A DNA stretch of 64,000 bases, from positions 470,093,650 to 470,157,649 of the forward strand of contig CM042684.1 in the NCBI GenBank assembly GCA_023614405.1, given 5' to 3'. Below are positions 45,401 to 54,934 of the stretch, piece after piece (the first letter of the stretch is position 1; every line of letters begins with the position of its first letter). Under the pieces are notes generated by a model. The model was not told where the DNA came from. It made no database searches and was given only the letters and a program-made list of their open reading frames with translations. The DNA comes from Avena insularis. Its lineage: Eukaryota; Streptophyta; Magnoliopsida; Poales; Poaceae. A program made the position numbers and the translations under genes.

Positions 45401-45969
45401 CTCATCACTGAGACCATCCAGGAACCTCTCCCTCCTCTTGGCATCAGTGTCCACATCCTCAGGGGCATAGCGAGAGAGATTGTTGTATTCCTCTATGTAA
45501 TCCGCCACAGTGCGGTTGGTCTGGCGTAGGTTGCGGAACTCCTTCCTCTTTAGGCTCATGGTCCCGGCAGATACGTGGTTCGTCCTGAATCCTTCCTCAA
45601 ACATAGCCCAAGTAACTGTCTCCAGCGGGTGAGTAATCTGGAAAGCATCCCACCATGAGGCAGTTGATCCCTCCAGCAAGTGAGCAGCAAACCTCACCTT
45701 CTCAGCATCAGTACAACCAACGGTCACCAGGTCCTTGTTCACAGAACGAAGCCAGTCGAGAGCAATCATGGGCTCAGGTGCAGAGGAGAACTTAGCTGGT
45801 CTCAGCCTCAGGAACCTAGTGAGAGCATCCCCCTGCGGCTGATTGTTCTCGTTGTTGTTGTTATTGTTGTTGTTGTTGTTCTGAGTTGCCATAAATTGCG
45901 TCATCACTTGGGTCAGCTTGCTTGAGCAGCCATGAGCTGAGCCATCTCATCTGGTCGGCGGCGAGACAT
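42413..45969 (-). pseudogene. gag-pol polyprotein, Tekay-type
   Basis: The probable start is ATG at 45969-45967 ([13 protein letters not shown]), but a frame change near 45915 leads to a TGA; the long frame of 1,164 codons runs from 45907 to the TAG at 42413. Order: poly-Asn tract, gag capsid (about residues 30-200, with [15 protein letters not shown]), a His/Gly/Asp-rich linker, a CCHC zinc knuckle [14 protein letters not shown] (near residue 290), protease [12 protein letters not shown] (near 350), RT with [18 protein letters not shown] and FIDDILIYS, RNase H with [14 protein letters not shown] and [11 protein letters not shown], then integrase with H-x-H/CDVC zinc ligands and GMDFIIGLP and VSDRGTQF. 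The product ends early in the integrase core, before its catalytic Glu. Gag forms the particle; the enzymes copy and insert the element. Confidence 0.92.
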
Positions 45970-46581
45970 CTGCGGTTCAGCACAGGTAAGATTAGAGAGA
46001 AACAACTACAGATAAGCGATAGCCCGCTACCCATGCAACAAGCTCAAGCCACATCAATCATAAGCAATCACCACATGATCAAGAACACTCACAAACATCG
46101 TTCCAGATTTTCACTAACAGTATATAGCTACAAAAATAGTTTAGGAACGCTGACAACAGCGTTTGGCAAAGCAAAACAGCAAAACAAGCAAAACCAGAAA
46201 ATCTGACAGAACAATTCTGTCCTGTTCATGAATTTTCTGGGCATCTTAAAATCATCAGGAATTTTAGCCAAATTTTTTGCAGATGCTACAGGTAATTACG
46301 CTCCAGATCCTAAAATATGAGTGCAATCCAAGTTACCAGTAAGGAATTAAAAATCGCGCGGTAAAACTGGTCAGGCAGAAAACTGCAGCAGTAAAGACAC
46401 GAAAATTACCAAAACTTGTTCACAAATCATTTAATAAATCTCACGAAAATTCCTGGAACTTCAAGGTACTTAACTGAGCAATCTAAACACAATAAGCTAA
46501 TAGTGCAAAAGTTTACATTGATCGATGCCTAAGACTAACGAATACCCCTAACGAAGACTAGTTTTGGAGGACCATCTCTAG
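45970..46581. other. Spacer between pre-gag ORF and gag
   Basis: About 600 bp of AT-rich DNA, without an open frame of note on the coding strand. It could hold an intron or leader sequence for gag expression; a minus-strand pyrimidine-rich tract followed by AG lies shortly upstream of the gag ATG (RC of CTGCGGTTCAGCACAGGTAA, about 45969-45990), where GTGCTGAACCGCAG resembles a splice acceptor. Confidence 0.4.
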
Positions 46582-47570
46582 CTATTTGATGAATAGGTTG
46601 CAGTAGGTTCTGGAGTCCATGCGCCGACGCTTCACTCCTGGTGCATGCCACGGTGGTGGTGTGTACACCTCTCCCGAGTCCTCTTCACTTGAGTCCTCGA
46701 ATTCCACCTCTTCGGGGTCCTCCTCATCACTTCCTTCAGCAAAAGCGCCCGCTGCATCTCCTCCATCATCGTCATCGCTTCCTTCACCATCACTGCCTCC
46801 ACCATCATCATTGTTACCTCCTCCACCATTGTTCGCATCATCATCATCACTATCATCATCATCATTGTTGCCATTGTTTGGTGGAGGATTCTGCTGTGCT
46901 TGAAGGGCAGCAATCGGGCAGCCTTGTCCACAATGGTTTGATCACGTTCAGCCACAACTTGATCCCTTTGCACAATGGTTTGGTTCAGCGCTGCAATCGT
47001 GGCATCTCTTCCAATGAGGGCTTGCTCCATTGTATTCGCAGCAGTGTGCAAGGTTTCCATCTCATACCCTTGCAGATGCACAATGCCCTGAAAATAATCC
47101 AGCTGCTCCTTTTGCTTCATCAGCTTCTCTTCCCTCTCCCAAGCTTTGATCTCCATGTCTTCTAACCGCTTCACTTGGAGCGGCATGTTGTTCCGATCAC
47201 CTGTGGTAATCATCACAAGCCCTTGCTCATTCCGACCTCCAAATGTAAGGAAAGGTGAACCTGCTGGTAGTCAGTGTCGGTGGAGATAGCACAGGCGTGA
47301 CAGGGTCTCATGCATGGCCGACTCCACTCCTTGCTCCCAGGTAAGGTACTTCTTGGTGAGGTTCAGGTTCTCAATACCAGGCACAGTGGGGTCTGCAAGA
47401 ACAATCGCGGTGATCTCCCACACGCGATCTCCAGGCACATAGGTGTTCATCCTTCTCCCTTTGAACATCGGCATTAGCATGCCCAGCGTCTTGCAAAGCT
47501 CCGCCAGCTGTCTTGCGAAGGGCCTTGGTGATTGAAGCTCAACATACTCAACTCTGGTGGCATCTCCCAT
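46582..47570 (-). pseudogene. Pre-gag accessory ORF: N-terminal domain, coiled coil, acidic tail
   Basis: It starts at MGDATRVEYVELQSPRPFAR (47570), 168 bp after the 5' LTR and PBS. The first 99 codons include EQGVESAMHETLSRLCYLHR and end in TGA (47271-47273); the same frame continues with TFGGRNEQGL and a long helix (47216-46920) with heptad repeats: REEKLMKQKEQLDYFQGIV and IAALNQTIVQRDQVVAERDQ. Near 46905 the frame shifts, and the next frame is strongly acidic (runs of Asp, Gly, Ser, then GSDEEDPEEVEFEDSSEED) and finishes HAPGVKRRRMD...NLFIK with a stop at 46582-46584. Without the breaks it would be about 330 residues. A related fragment is in the element at 1-3878. Function is unknown; a chromatin or RNA-binding adaptor is only a guess. 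Confidence 0.75.
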
Positions 47571-47724
47571 CTATCAATTGTAAAGAGGAAAGAGTGAGAA
47601 TAGCAAAAGAAAAGAATTTACTAGAGTGAATGGCATAAGAATAAAGACAGAATTTAAAATAGGCTCAAGTAAACATAAGGCTTCCTATTCCAATCCTAGG
47701 TCACGATCCTACAGCCAATACACG

Positions 47725-47736
47725 GCTCTGATACCA
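47725..47736 (-). other. Primer-binding site, initiator Met tRNA
   Basis: The minus strand reads TGGTATCAGAGC two bases after the 5' LTR end (47739), the same PBS type as in the element at 1-3878. Confidence 0.95.
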
Positions 47737-47738
47737 TC

Positions 47739-50623
47739 TGTAATACTACAGTACTGAAAAGACTGTAGCTTCTATGCAACATGCCAATCCCTGAATCGGT
47801 TCATTGGCTTACATAGAACATAGATGAAATAACAAAGTAATAATCCGTGTATCATGAATAACGAAGATCCAGAAGATTCATTTATTACAAAAGTCGCTTA
47901 GCTCGAAGGCTAGCTCACACATAAATAAAGTAGCAACACAAATAAAGATACTACTCCATCTTCAAATTGCCCATGAGGGAACAAGTGTCGAGTGGAGTAC
48001 CGCGACCTATAACGAATCACTCGGAATCGGTATAACCTGCAACATGAAACGTAGCAGCCCCGAAGGGTCAATACATGGAATGTATGGCAAGTAGCACGGT
48101 AAAGGAGACAATGCACCTAGCATCTACATGCTTATTTGGCTAGTGGAGCTTTGGCTAGCTTGCACTTTTCAAACACATTGATCCTACTTTCGTAAACCAT
48201 TTAATTCACAGCAACCTATTAAGTTCACCCATCAAGTTTTAGTAATTAGGAAATAAGGATGAGTGAGAATATGTCATAGTCTCAAGATCAAGTAACTCAA
48301 TCGTCCGTAACCGAGGACACGGCTAAGTACTTAGTTTTACACCCTGCAGGGGTTTGTACACTTTACCCATGTGACCTGGCCAACCCAGCTCGTACCACCA
48401 CACGCATATTGTGTGATGATAGGGAAAAGTCCAAGATGGGACCTTTCGGAAAGTAGATCACCAAACCCCACTGCACACCGGTCCCAACCTATCATTCACT
48501 ACATCTCTGGCTACGCTGGGTTCGGATCACCACGACCTACTAAGTCTAACCAGCCACCCATTCTTACTGGCACATGGTTGCACACGTAAGCTACCATAAC
48601 AAAGAGAACCAATCCTTCTCAGTACCCTGGGCGGCATTCCCCACCATTAACCACACTCCGATGACCATCCAACCATTCCGCCCAAGTAGTTCATTAACAT
48701 TAAGTTGTTTTAGTTTGAAGCAAACATAACTCCACCATAGTGTGATCCCTCCCCCGTCTTCACAGCAGGTCTAAGCACATCTACTGGGCGAGGCTCAACT
48801 ACAAGGAAAAATCCTACCACAATATATAGGATATAGCGTAGCATAGTAGTTCCTACACAATAACTACAGAAATAGACTACACATGCATAAGAGAAAATAG
48901 TAGGACAATGGTATGAACAAAATAGCATCTACTTGCCTTGGCAGTAGGAGTCGAGGATACAATCCTCGCAGAAACAAGCGTTGCACTCGTCACAATCTAC
49001 ACGATACAAAACAACACATAAACAACATACCAAACATAAGCAAGTGCACAAATGCATGCATGATAGCTCAACAAGGTTTTCAGTAACCTCTCGGTGTTCT
49101 CTGATCAATTCTACTTCTGAATGATGCATGAGAAAACATTTAATGCAAAGAAAACAATTTATACGTAAAAGAGGTCTAGTTAATAGGTCTTTGGTCAAAA
49201 CATTGCACCAAGGTTGTAAATAGTACAGAACAAGTTTGACAAAAATACTACTGGATAGGTAACTCCAATTAGGGCCTAGACCAAAAGGAATTACGCCAAA
49301 AAGGTTTACAGAACTTTTTCTGCGAATTAAATACTACTTTAAGCCTTTCTATAATCTCAGGAAAATACATACTGTAAACCTGGGATACTATTGCAGCATA
49401 AAATTCTACACAATTTTGCGAATCCAACGATACCTTATTTGCATTTTTTGGCCAAGTAGATCTTTTTCTACAAATTTTAGAAGTTAAAACAATTTTCTGC
49501 AATTTTTACTAAAATCTGTAAAATCCGGGGGAATATTCCCCGCTGACGCGTGGGCCTGGCTGACGCGGTGCTGACTGGGCTTTGACCAGTCAGCGGCTGG
49601 CCGTCCAGTCAGCGGCCGATCTGAGCCGTTGGCTCGGGATCCGGCGGCTGGAAACACCCGGCGGCGTGCTCACCTGAGCTGGCGGCGACGGCGGTCGGCA
49701 GCGACGGGCGGCGGCGTTCCGGCGGGGTCCGGCGGCGGCGAGGTGGTGCACGGGGTGCGGCAGGAGGCGGTGGTCTCGGCGGCGGGGTTGGCTCGAGCTG
49801 GGGCGGTCTCAGGTGGCGGCACGACGCGGATGGAGCGACGGCGGGTCGGAGGTGCTCCGGCGGCGGCGGCAGCTCCCCGACGTCCTGCAGGCGAGGGAAA
49901 AGGTGAGGCGAGTGACGGCAAGGCGGAAAGGCGAGGGAAAAGGGGCTCGGTGGCAGCGGCGCAAGCTCACCGGCGTAATGGCGGCGGCGACGAACTCCGG
50001 CGAGGAATTCCTCGGAGCTGGCGGCAGCGTAGATGGGAACAAGGAAGGGAAAAGGATCGGGTTGGCGAGGGCTTTAAGGAGGGTTGGAGAGAAACACGAG
50101 GCGGAAACGGCTCCCGCAGAAATCGGCGATTCCGGCGAGGTCGGTGGCCTCGGCGTCCGTGCTCGTGTCGAGCACGGTCTGCTCGATGCGCTCCCGCTGG
50201 CAGGTGGGCCCGTGCGGCTATCTGCCGCTCGCTGGCAGGCGGCTCCCGGGTGGGCTGCTGGGCCACGGTGGCCTGGCGAGTTTTTCCTTTTTTTTTATCT
50301 GAACCTGCTGTACTGTTTGTCTATTCTGAATTTTTTCTGCACTACTGTAAATTGGCCATAACTTTTGATCCCGGGCTTCGATTTAGACGAAACAAAGTCC
50401 TACGGGTTCGTAGAGATGAGCTCTACGCAACCATACATCTGGAAAGTGCAAAAGGGGCCATTTTTAAAGATGCAAGACAAAAACCCTAATAATCTCATAT
50501 AAGAGATGGAAAGACAAAAATAGCTAGCGCTTTGGCCAAAAGACTTTAAAACTGAATTTTTATAAATGTGATCATGAATGCAATGGCATGTACAATGCCA
50601 AATCTAAAATTTAGGACGTGACA
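47739..50623 (-). repeat. 5' LTR of the Tekay-type element
   Basis: It has plus-strand ends TGTAATACTACAG and GGACGTGACA and aligns with 38586-41530 throughout. The GC-rich block (about 49535-50280) gives a chance 286-codon plus-strand frame and overlapping frames in other phases; the same block in the other LTR has different frame breaks, so no protein is conserved there. Confidence 0.95.
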
Positions 50624-51618
50624 AGCTGGGAGTTTGGATAGGAGGGCGCCGGATCGATCGACACCGGCCAAGGGTGCGTGGGCCACATGCGCGATCGGCC
50701 ATGGGCCTTGCGACCGCGACCTCGACACAGGCGAGGGCGCGTCTCGCTTGCTCGACGACATGGACGTTCCCGGTTCCCGTCCTGTTGAGGTGGCGTCCGA
50801 GACAGCCCGTAATCATGGCGTACGTACGGCCGACCTAACATCATACTCTTGGCATTCTTGTATCGTCTGATTCTGTATTCGATTTGAGTTTTTTGTACAG
50901 GAACACCAATCGGTTCGTGCTGTTGGTGTAATTAATCTACCTACGCGTGCTGTTCGCGATGTTTGGCGATTGCATACGGCCGTGACCGATCGATGCGTCT
51001 CAGTCTCTCAGATAGCAGGACAGAGAAAATAGTGTTGCACCATGGTGTGTACATGTGGAATTAATCAGGATAATCGTATCCGTGGCCCAACCTTGATGGT
51101 CTGCTAGCTCTTGTTATAGCTGGCCATGTCAATAAATCCAAACTACATGGTAGGTAAAACATAATCACATGGCCATTACGATAAGCGACGACAACCATGA
51201 ACCAATTAATCGACAACACAGCTCACACTAAGACACGACGTCAAACTCAATAGGAACACACAGCTAGCTAGCTAGCTAGCAGCACACATGCATTGCACAG
51301 ACACACAGACACAGGTTGAGCCTAGCTAGGACTTCCGATTACCTACATGCCGCACATGAGCGATTATTCACCACTAGATAGATAACTACGCTCCTGTTCG
51401 CCCCCATTGACCACAACACACTGCAATGGCCATGGGACCTCTTGATGAGAACGTACGATGCTTATCATTGCATTATATTCCTAGCTAGATCATCCAGCAT
51501 ATCGTCTTCCGCCCGACCAAGTTTCAGAGGAATTCCACCATCACCGTATGAGCTCTGTGTCAGAGATCGGGAGAGGAATCTAGGGCCCACGTCTGAAAAT
51601 GTTGATAGGTGACAGTTA
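50624..51618. other. Low-copy DNA right of the Tekay insertion
   Basis: This continues the locus from 38585. It is rich in CGATCGATC, CTAGCTAGC and GTACGTACG motifs, as in gene-flanking grass DNA. A 78-codon plus frame (50634-50870) starts 11 bp after the insertion site and has no domain. No promoter or exon structure is convincing. Confidence 0.4.
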
Positions 51619-51977
51619 GGCCCATTTGGAACAACAAAGGAAAAAACATAGTACTAGGAAATATGGAGGATGTGATTTCTATAAAAAAAAGAATTCTTTT
51701 GGTGCCCATTGTAACATGGGAATAATAGGAATCCTAGATTCCTTTAAAATTGCTATGGAATTGTTTATTTCATAGGAATTTCTGAAGAAAACTAACACCT
51801 CATGGTTTATCTCATTGTACTTTTGTTTAAAAAAATTACATTTTTCTTGAAACGACTCTCTAAAGTGTTTCTGTGGTTTTGGTTTCTCATAGGAATTCAG
51901 GATAACTTCAGGAATATCTTAATTTCTACATTATTTTCTATTCCTACGGTTTTGAGTCGTGTGTTCCAAACGGGCCC
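51619..51977. mobile_element. Tourist-like (PIF/Harbinger) MITE
   Basis: About 360 bp with terminal inverted repeats GGCCCATTTGGAACA and, from the other end, GGGCCCGTTTGGAACA, and an AT-rich non-coding centre. It is flanked by TTA on the left and TAA on the right, which fits the TWA target of Tourist elements only if one flank has mutated. No 8-bp repeat supports a hAT origin. Confidence 0.55.
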
Positions 51978-52448
51978 TAAATAAAATGTGTGTACGACTG
52001 TACTGTACGCGGTTCCTCCAGATCGATCTTGGATCCTTTCTACCGGTCCATGACCAGTTCTCCACCAATCGATCATCCCTATAGCGGGCTATAGCTAAAT
52101 CTTGCCATCATTACGGTTACGGGCCACAACCACCGATCCACGCCGGCTGGTTTATGGGATGATTACAAGTGATCATCAGATGGACACAGCGTTACACACT
52201 TGATGACCCTGTACGTACGTGCGTGCCGTGACATTGTGGCAATGCTGCTTGTTCCATCATGCATGCATGCACGCTGGCTAGTGTACCTTGTACTGATCAT
52301 GTACTAGCTAGTGTACTACTAGTGTTTTTTTTAGAGGATGTACTACTAGTGTTACGGTATGGCCAACATGTTGCCCTAGGGGTGCTGCGAGGGGAAAAAA
52401 AGGTGAGAGAGAAAGAGAAAAACCAAGGAAGATTTTGCGTGAGAGATG
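51978..52448. other. Low-copy DNA between two small transposons
   Basis: Rich in CATGCATGC, GTACGTACG and CTAGCTAG motifs. A 70-codon frame (52259-52471) has no domain. It ends with AGATG (52444-52448), the left target site of the TRIM. Confidence 0.45.
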
Positions 52449-52528
52449 TAAAGAATTTATGCACTAGCTAATTATTCTAAAAGATCGATCTAATGGAAAG
52501 AGGCTAGAAAGTATATTTATATTCAACA
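52449..52528 (-). repeat. 3' LTR of the TRIM
   Basis: 80 bp, TAAAGAATTT...ATTCAACA on the plus strand; aligns with 53734-53813 with a few substitutions. Confidence 0.88.
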
Positions 52529-52532
52529 CTCC

Positions 52533-53618
52533 CAGGACCGGCCCTGGGGAGGGGCAGGGTGTGCGGCCGCCCAGGGCCCCCAAAATCCTGGGGCCCCACC
52601 TCAGGTATGTTGTACGCCTGTACCACTTCTTCGGTATACGTATCGCCGGGCCAGGCAGAAGGACAAAGGCCTACGGCTATAGACCATGTGATGTGAGCTA
52701 TCAAGATGGAAAGCCCCGACCGCACGCACCCGGAAATCGATTGACTCGCGTCTAACCTGCAATCCCATCGATCTCTCTCCAAGCTGGACTGCCGTCTACA
52801 TCACCCGCGCTAGGCCGCCGCCGACGGACTGATCTGCTATGCCCGTGATCTCCCTCCGTTCTCGACTACAGACTATCGACGCCCGCGCTAGGCCAGAATC
52901 CAGAAGCCTTCTTCGTCGTCACAACTATAATGCGTTCGATCTTCTGGCCATAATACGGTAACAATTCGTTAATTCACGATTTAGGATACTCGCTTTCTCC
53001 TAAATTTATCTTAATTCTGATTTTTGGTGGTCAGTTCATCAACTCATCTCACCGATTTCAATTTTCGGGGACCTACGCACACACCGTTATTTCTGTCTTT
53101 AAGCGCACACGCACATCGCTGATTTGAGAAATCTGAGGTACTCCTATATTGAATATTGTATTACCAATCCCTAATATCTCCATTATTTAGTCTTATTTTA
53201 TCATATTTACTGTGCATGTGACCGTTGCATCTGCTAAAGAAACTTTTTAAAGTTAAAATTATTGCAAAATATTTAATATCAACAATGACTCAACATAGCT
53301 TAAATGGTTTGGCAACCCCATCATAAGTGACTTTTGCATCGAGAAATTTTTTAAGGAATTTTTAAGGTGATATGTATAAATTGTTTGATATGCATATTTC
53401 TTTTGGATGCATTTAAGTGTTATTGGCATCATATTTATTAGGCGTATAATATTTTTTATTTATTTTGGATGCATTTAAGTGTTATTGGCATCATATTTGT
53501 TAGGCGTATAATATTTTTTATTATTAGTGTGATGTCTATATTAATTAGTGTGATGTCTATATTAAGGGCCCTAAATTTTAGTCTTGCCCTGGGCCCCAAA
53601 TATCTCAGGACCGGCCTG
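52533..53618. mobile_element. Non-autonomous hAT element nested in the TRIM
   Basis: This 1,086-bp element has hAT-like inverted ends: CAGGACCGGCCCTG on the left and, reversed from the right, CAGGCCGGTCCTGAG. It has a perfect 8-bp target duplication AACACTCC (52525-52532 and 53619-53626), the hAT hallmark. The first 350 bp are GC-rich, the rest AT-rich with internal duplications (53401-53521 and 53523-53564). No transposase frame is present. Its target site overlaps the inner edge of the TRIM's 3' LTR, so it landed after the TRIM. Confidence 0.93.
53401..53564. repeat. Two internal tandem duplications in the hAT element
   Basis: A 62-bp unit starting TTTTGGATGCATTTAAGTG occurs at 53401-53462 and 53463-53521 with one or two changes. 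A 21-bp unit starting ATTAGTGTGATGTC is repeated exactly at 53523-53543 and 53544-53564. Both lie near the right end. Confidence 0.9.
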
Positions 53619-53720
53619 AACACTCCTCACGTCTAGATTATTTCAGTCATTAGCGTGGGATAGAAGTAGGCCATAGAAGAAGAAAAATGCGTGAGCAAAG
53701 TCTTGAACTCAAGACTTCGG

Positions 53721-53733
53721 GGCTTTAATACCA
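53721..53733 (-). other. Primer-binding site of the TRIM
   Basis: The minus strand reads TGGTATTAAAGCC with no spacer from the LTR; it differs at two bases from the Met-type TGGTATCAGAGCC. Confidence 0.75.
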
Positions 53734-53813
53734 TAAAAGATTTATGCACTAGCCAATTATATCAAAAGATCGATCTAATGGAAAAGGGATATGCAGTATA
53801 TTTATATTCAACA
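53734..53813 (-). repeat. 5' LTR of the TRIM
   Basis: 80 bp, TAAAAGATTT...ATTCAACA on the plus strand, directly abutting the PBS. Confidence 0.88.
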
Positions 53814-53818
53814 AGATG

Positions 53819-54388
53819 ATGTCAGCTATACATCAACTTTTACTCTTTCTCATACGTAGGTGGATGGATCGGCGGGGAGAGCATCACCTGCCACTGCCCC
53901 ATAAATCATGCTCTTAGTGCACTAGCTAGCCAGCTTAGCTAATGAGAGTCCCAATAAACCCCATCCCCCTTAAATTTGGCTTTGTCAGAGCGCGCGCATG
54001 ATGCATGCGCGGCAATTGCATCTGAGATCGATCGATGGAGGCACCAAGTCAGATCACCGGAGGATGCTGTCGACGTAAGTACGTACAGTACGTTGTACGC
54101 TCGGTCGGTCGGCCGGCATGCAAGAGGTTGTTCAGATTAGTTCTGGAGAGAGACTAAGACTGCACACTATATACCTCGCACTAATAATTCATTAATCGGC
54201 GCACCACGTTTTTAGATTACCACCATCCAGATCATTGTATATAGTAGGTCATTATCAAAAGAAGAAGAAGAAGATTGTATTAGGTAATGCATGTGGCTTG
54301 GCGTGTGGGTTTCTATTACATGTCAAATCGTTCAAACATGATAACGACCACTAGCTAGAACAAAGATAAGAAATTGTATTGATGGGAC
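53819..54388. other. Low-copy DNA left of the CACTA element
   Basis: Contains GCATGATGCATGCGCGGC and CGGTCGGTCGGCCGGCATGC motifs and an (AAG)n stretch near 54262-54272. No open frame of interest. It ends at the CACTA left end. Confidence 0.45.
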
Positions 54389-54630
54389 GCTAGTAAAAAA
54401 TGGGTCTTTGGTTCGGGCCATTAGTCCCGGCCGTGGCTGGGGCCGGGACTAATGGTCCGAACCAGACGGCCCGAGGAGGCCGAGGCACTATGTCCCGGTC
54501 CGTAAGGAACCATTAGTCCCGGTTTGAGATACAAACCGGGACAAATGGGTCTGGACCGGCGCGCGTGCTCCTGGCAGAACCTTTAGTCCCAGTTTGTATC
54601 TCAAACCGGGACTAATGGCCTGGCCCTATA
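54389..54630. repeat. CACTA left end and subterminal hairpins
   Basis: A near-perfect inverted repeat lies at 54410-54463 (GGTTCGGGCCATTAGTCCCG against its reverse complement, with a short loop). A second pair is ACCATTAGTCCCGGTTTGAG at about 54508 and TCTCAAACCGGGACTAATGG at about 54599. In CACTA elements these motifs bind the TNPA-type protein that brings the ends together. Confidence 0.88.
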
Positions 54631-54934
54631 TATATGCACCCAGCCCTTCACTCTCTCCTGTTTTTTTCCTATGTGAGAGGTGGGTATAACTTTGTGCTAA
54701 CTTTTTTTCTTCATATGCACTAGAGGTGTCCGGTGAAATGCCTATTAGAGCGATGCCACTTGAGTTTACACAAGACAAAATATGATATGAGGTGTCAGAG
54801 CGACACTTAAGGTTTCTCCTCTTTGTTTTGAAGTGTCCTAAAAGGTTAGCAACTATTTTTCTCGTTTTGACTGCGCGGTACTAATTTAAGCATCGTGATT
54901 GCGTTTGATATATATGCATGGTTGTATGATGCAG

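Larger units (their letters stand above)
38586..50623 (-). mobile_element. Full-length Tekay-type Ty3/gypsy chromovirus
   Basis: Two 2.9-kb LTRs (38586-41530 and 47739-50623) bound a 12.0-kb minus-strand element. The order on the minus strand is 5' LTR, Met-type PBS, a pre-gag accessory ORF, gag-pol in one long frame, a decayed integrase end with chromodomain, a polypurine tract and the 3' LTR. The flanks AGATG (38581-38585) and AGCTG (50624-50628) are a 5-bp duplication with one mismatch. In the first 137 aligned LTR bases about ten differ (counted by eye); the LTRs then agree closely, apart from indels. RT box FIDDILIYS, the zinc knuckle and the chromodomain put it in the Tekay/Del group. 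It is younger-looking than the Tat element but inactive because of at least six stops and two frameshifts. Confidence 0.95.
52449..53813 (-). mobile_element. TRIM/SMART-like miniature LTR retrotransposon, split by a hAT element
   Basis: Two 80-bp LTRs (52449-52528 and 53734-53813) flank an interior of only about 111 bp once the hAT insertion is removed, giving a 271-bp retrotransposon. Directly inside the right LTR, the minus strand reads TGGTATTAAAGCC, a PBS close to the initiator-Met type, and before the left LTR it reads GACGTGAGGAG, a polypurine tract. The outer flanks are a perfect duplication AGATG (52444-52448 and 53814-53818). Minus-strand LTRs begin TGTTGAATATAAATATAC. It is non-coding and must have used another element's enzymes. 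Size and plan recall the SMART elements described in grasses. Confidence 0.88.

Noticed and set aside
46619..47165. Plus-strand frames of 94 and 174 codons rich in Ser, Pro, His and Leu
   Set aside because: They are the antisense reading of the acidic tail and coiled coil of the pre-gag ORF.
49629..50489. A 286-codon plus-strand frame in the 5' LTR of the Tekay-type element, and matching frames at 40511-41262
   Set aside because: The two LTR copies break the frame at different places and the protein is low-complexity Arg/Gly/Ala; no constraint or domain.
51619..51977. hAT origin for the MITE with GGGCCCGTTTGGAACA ends
   Set aside because: The 8-bp flanks do not match; TTA/TAA flanks fit a Tourist-like element better, though imperfectly.
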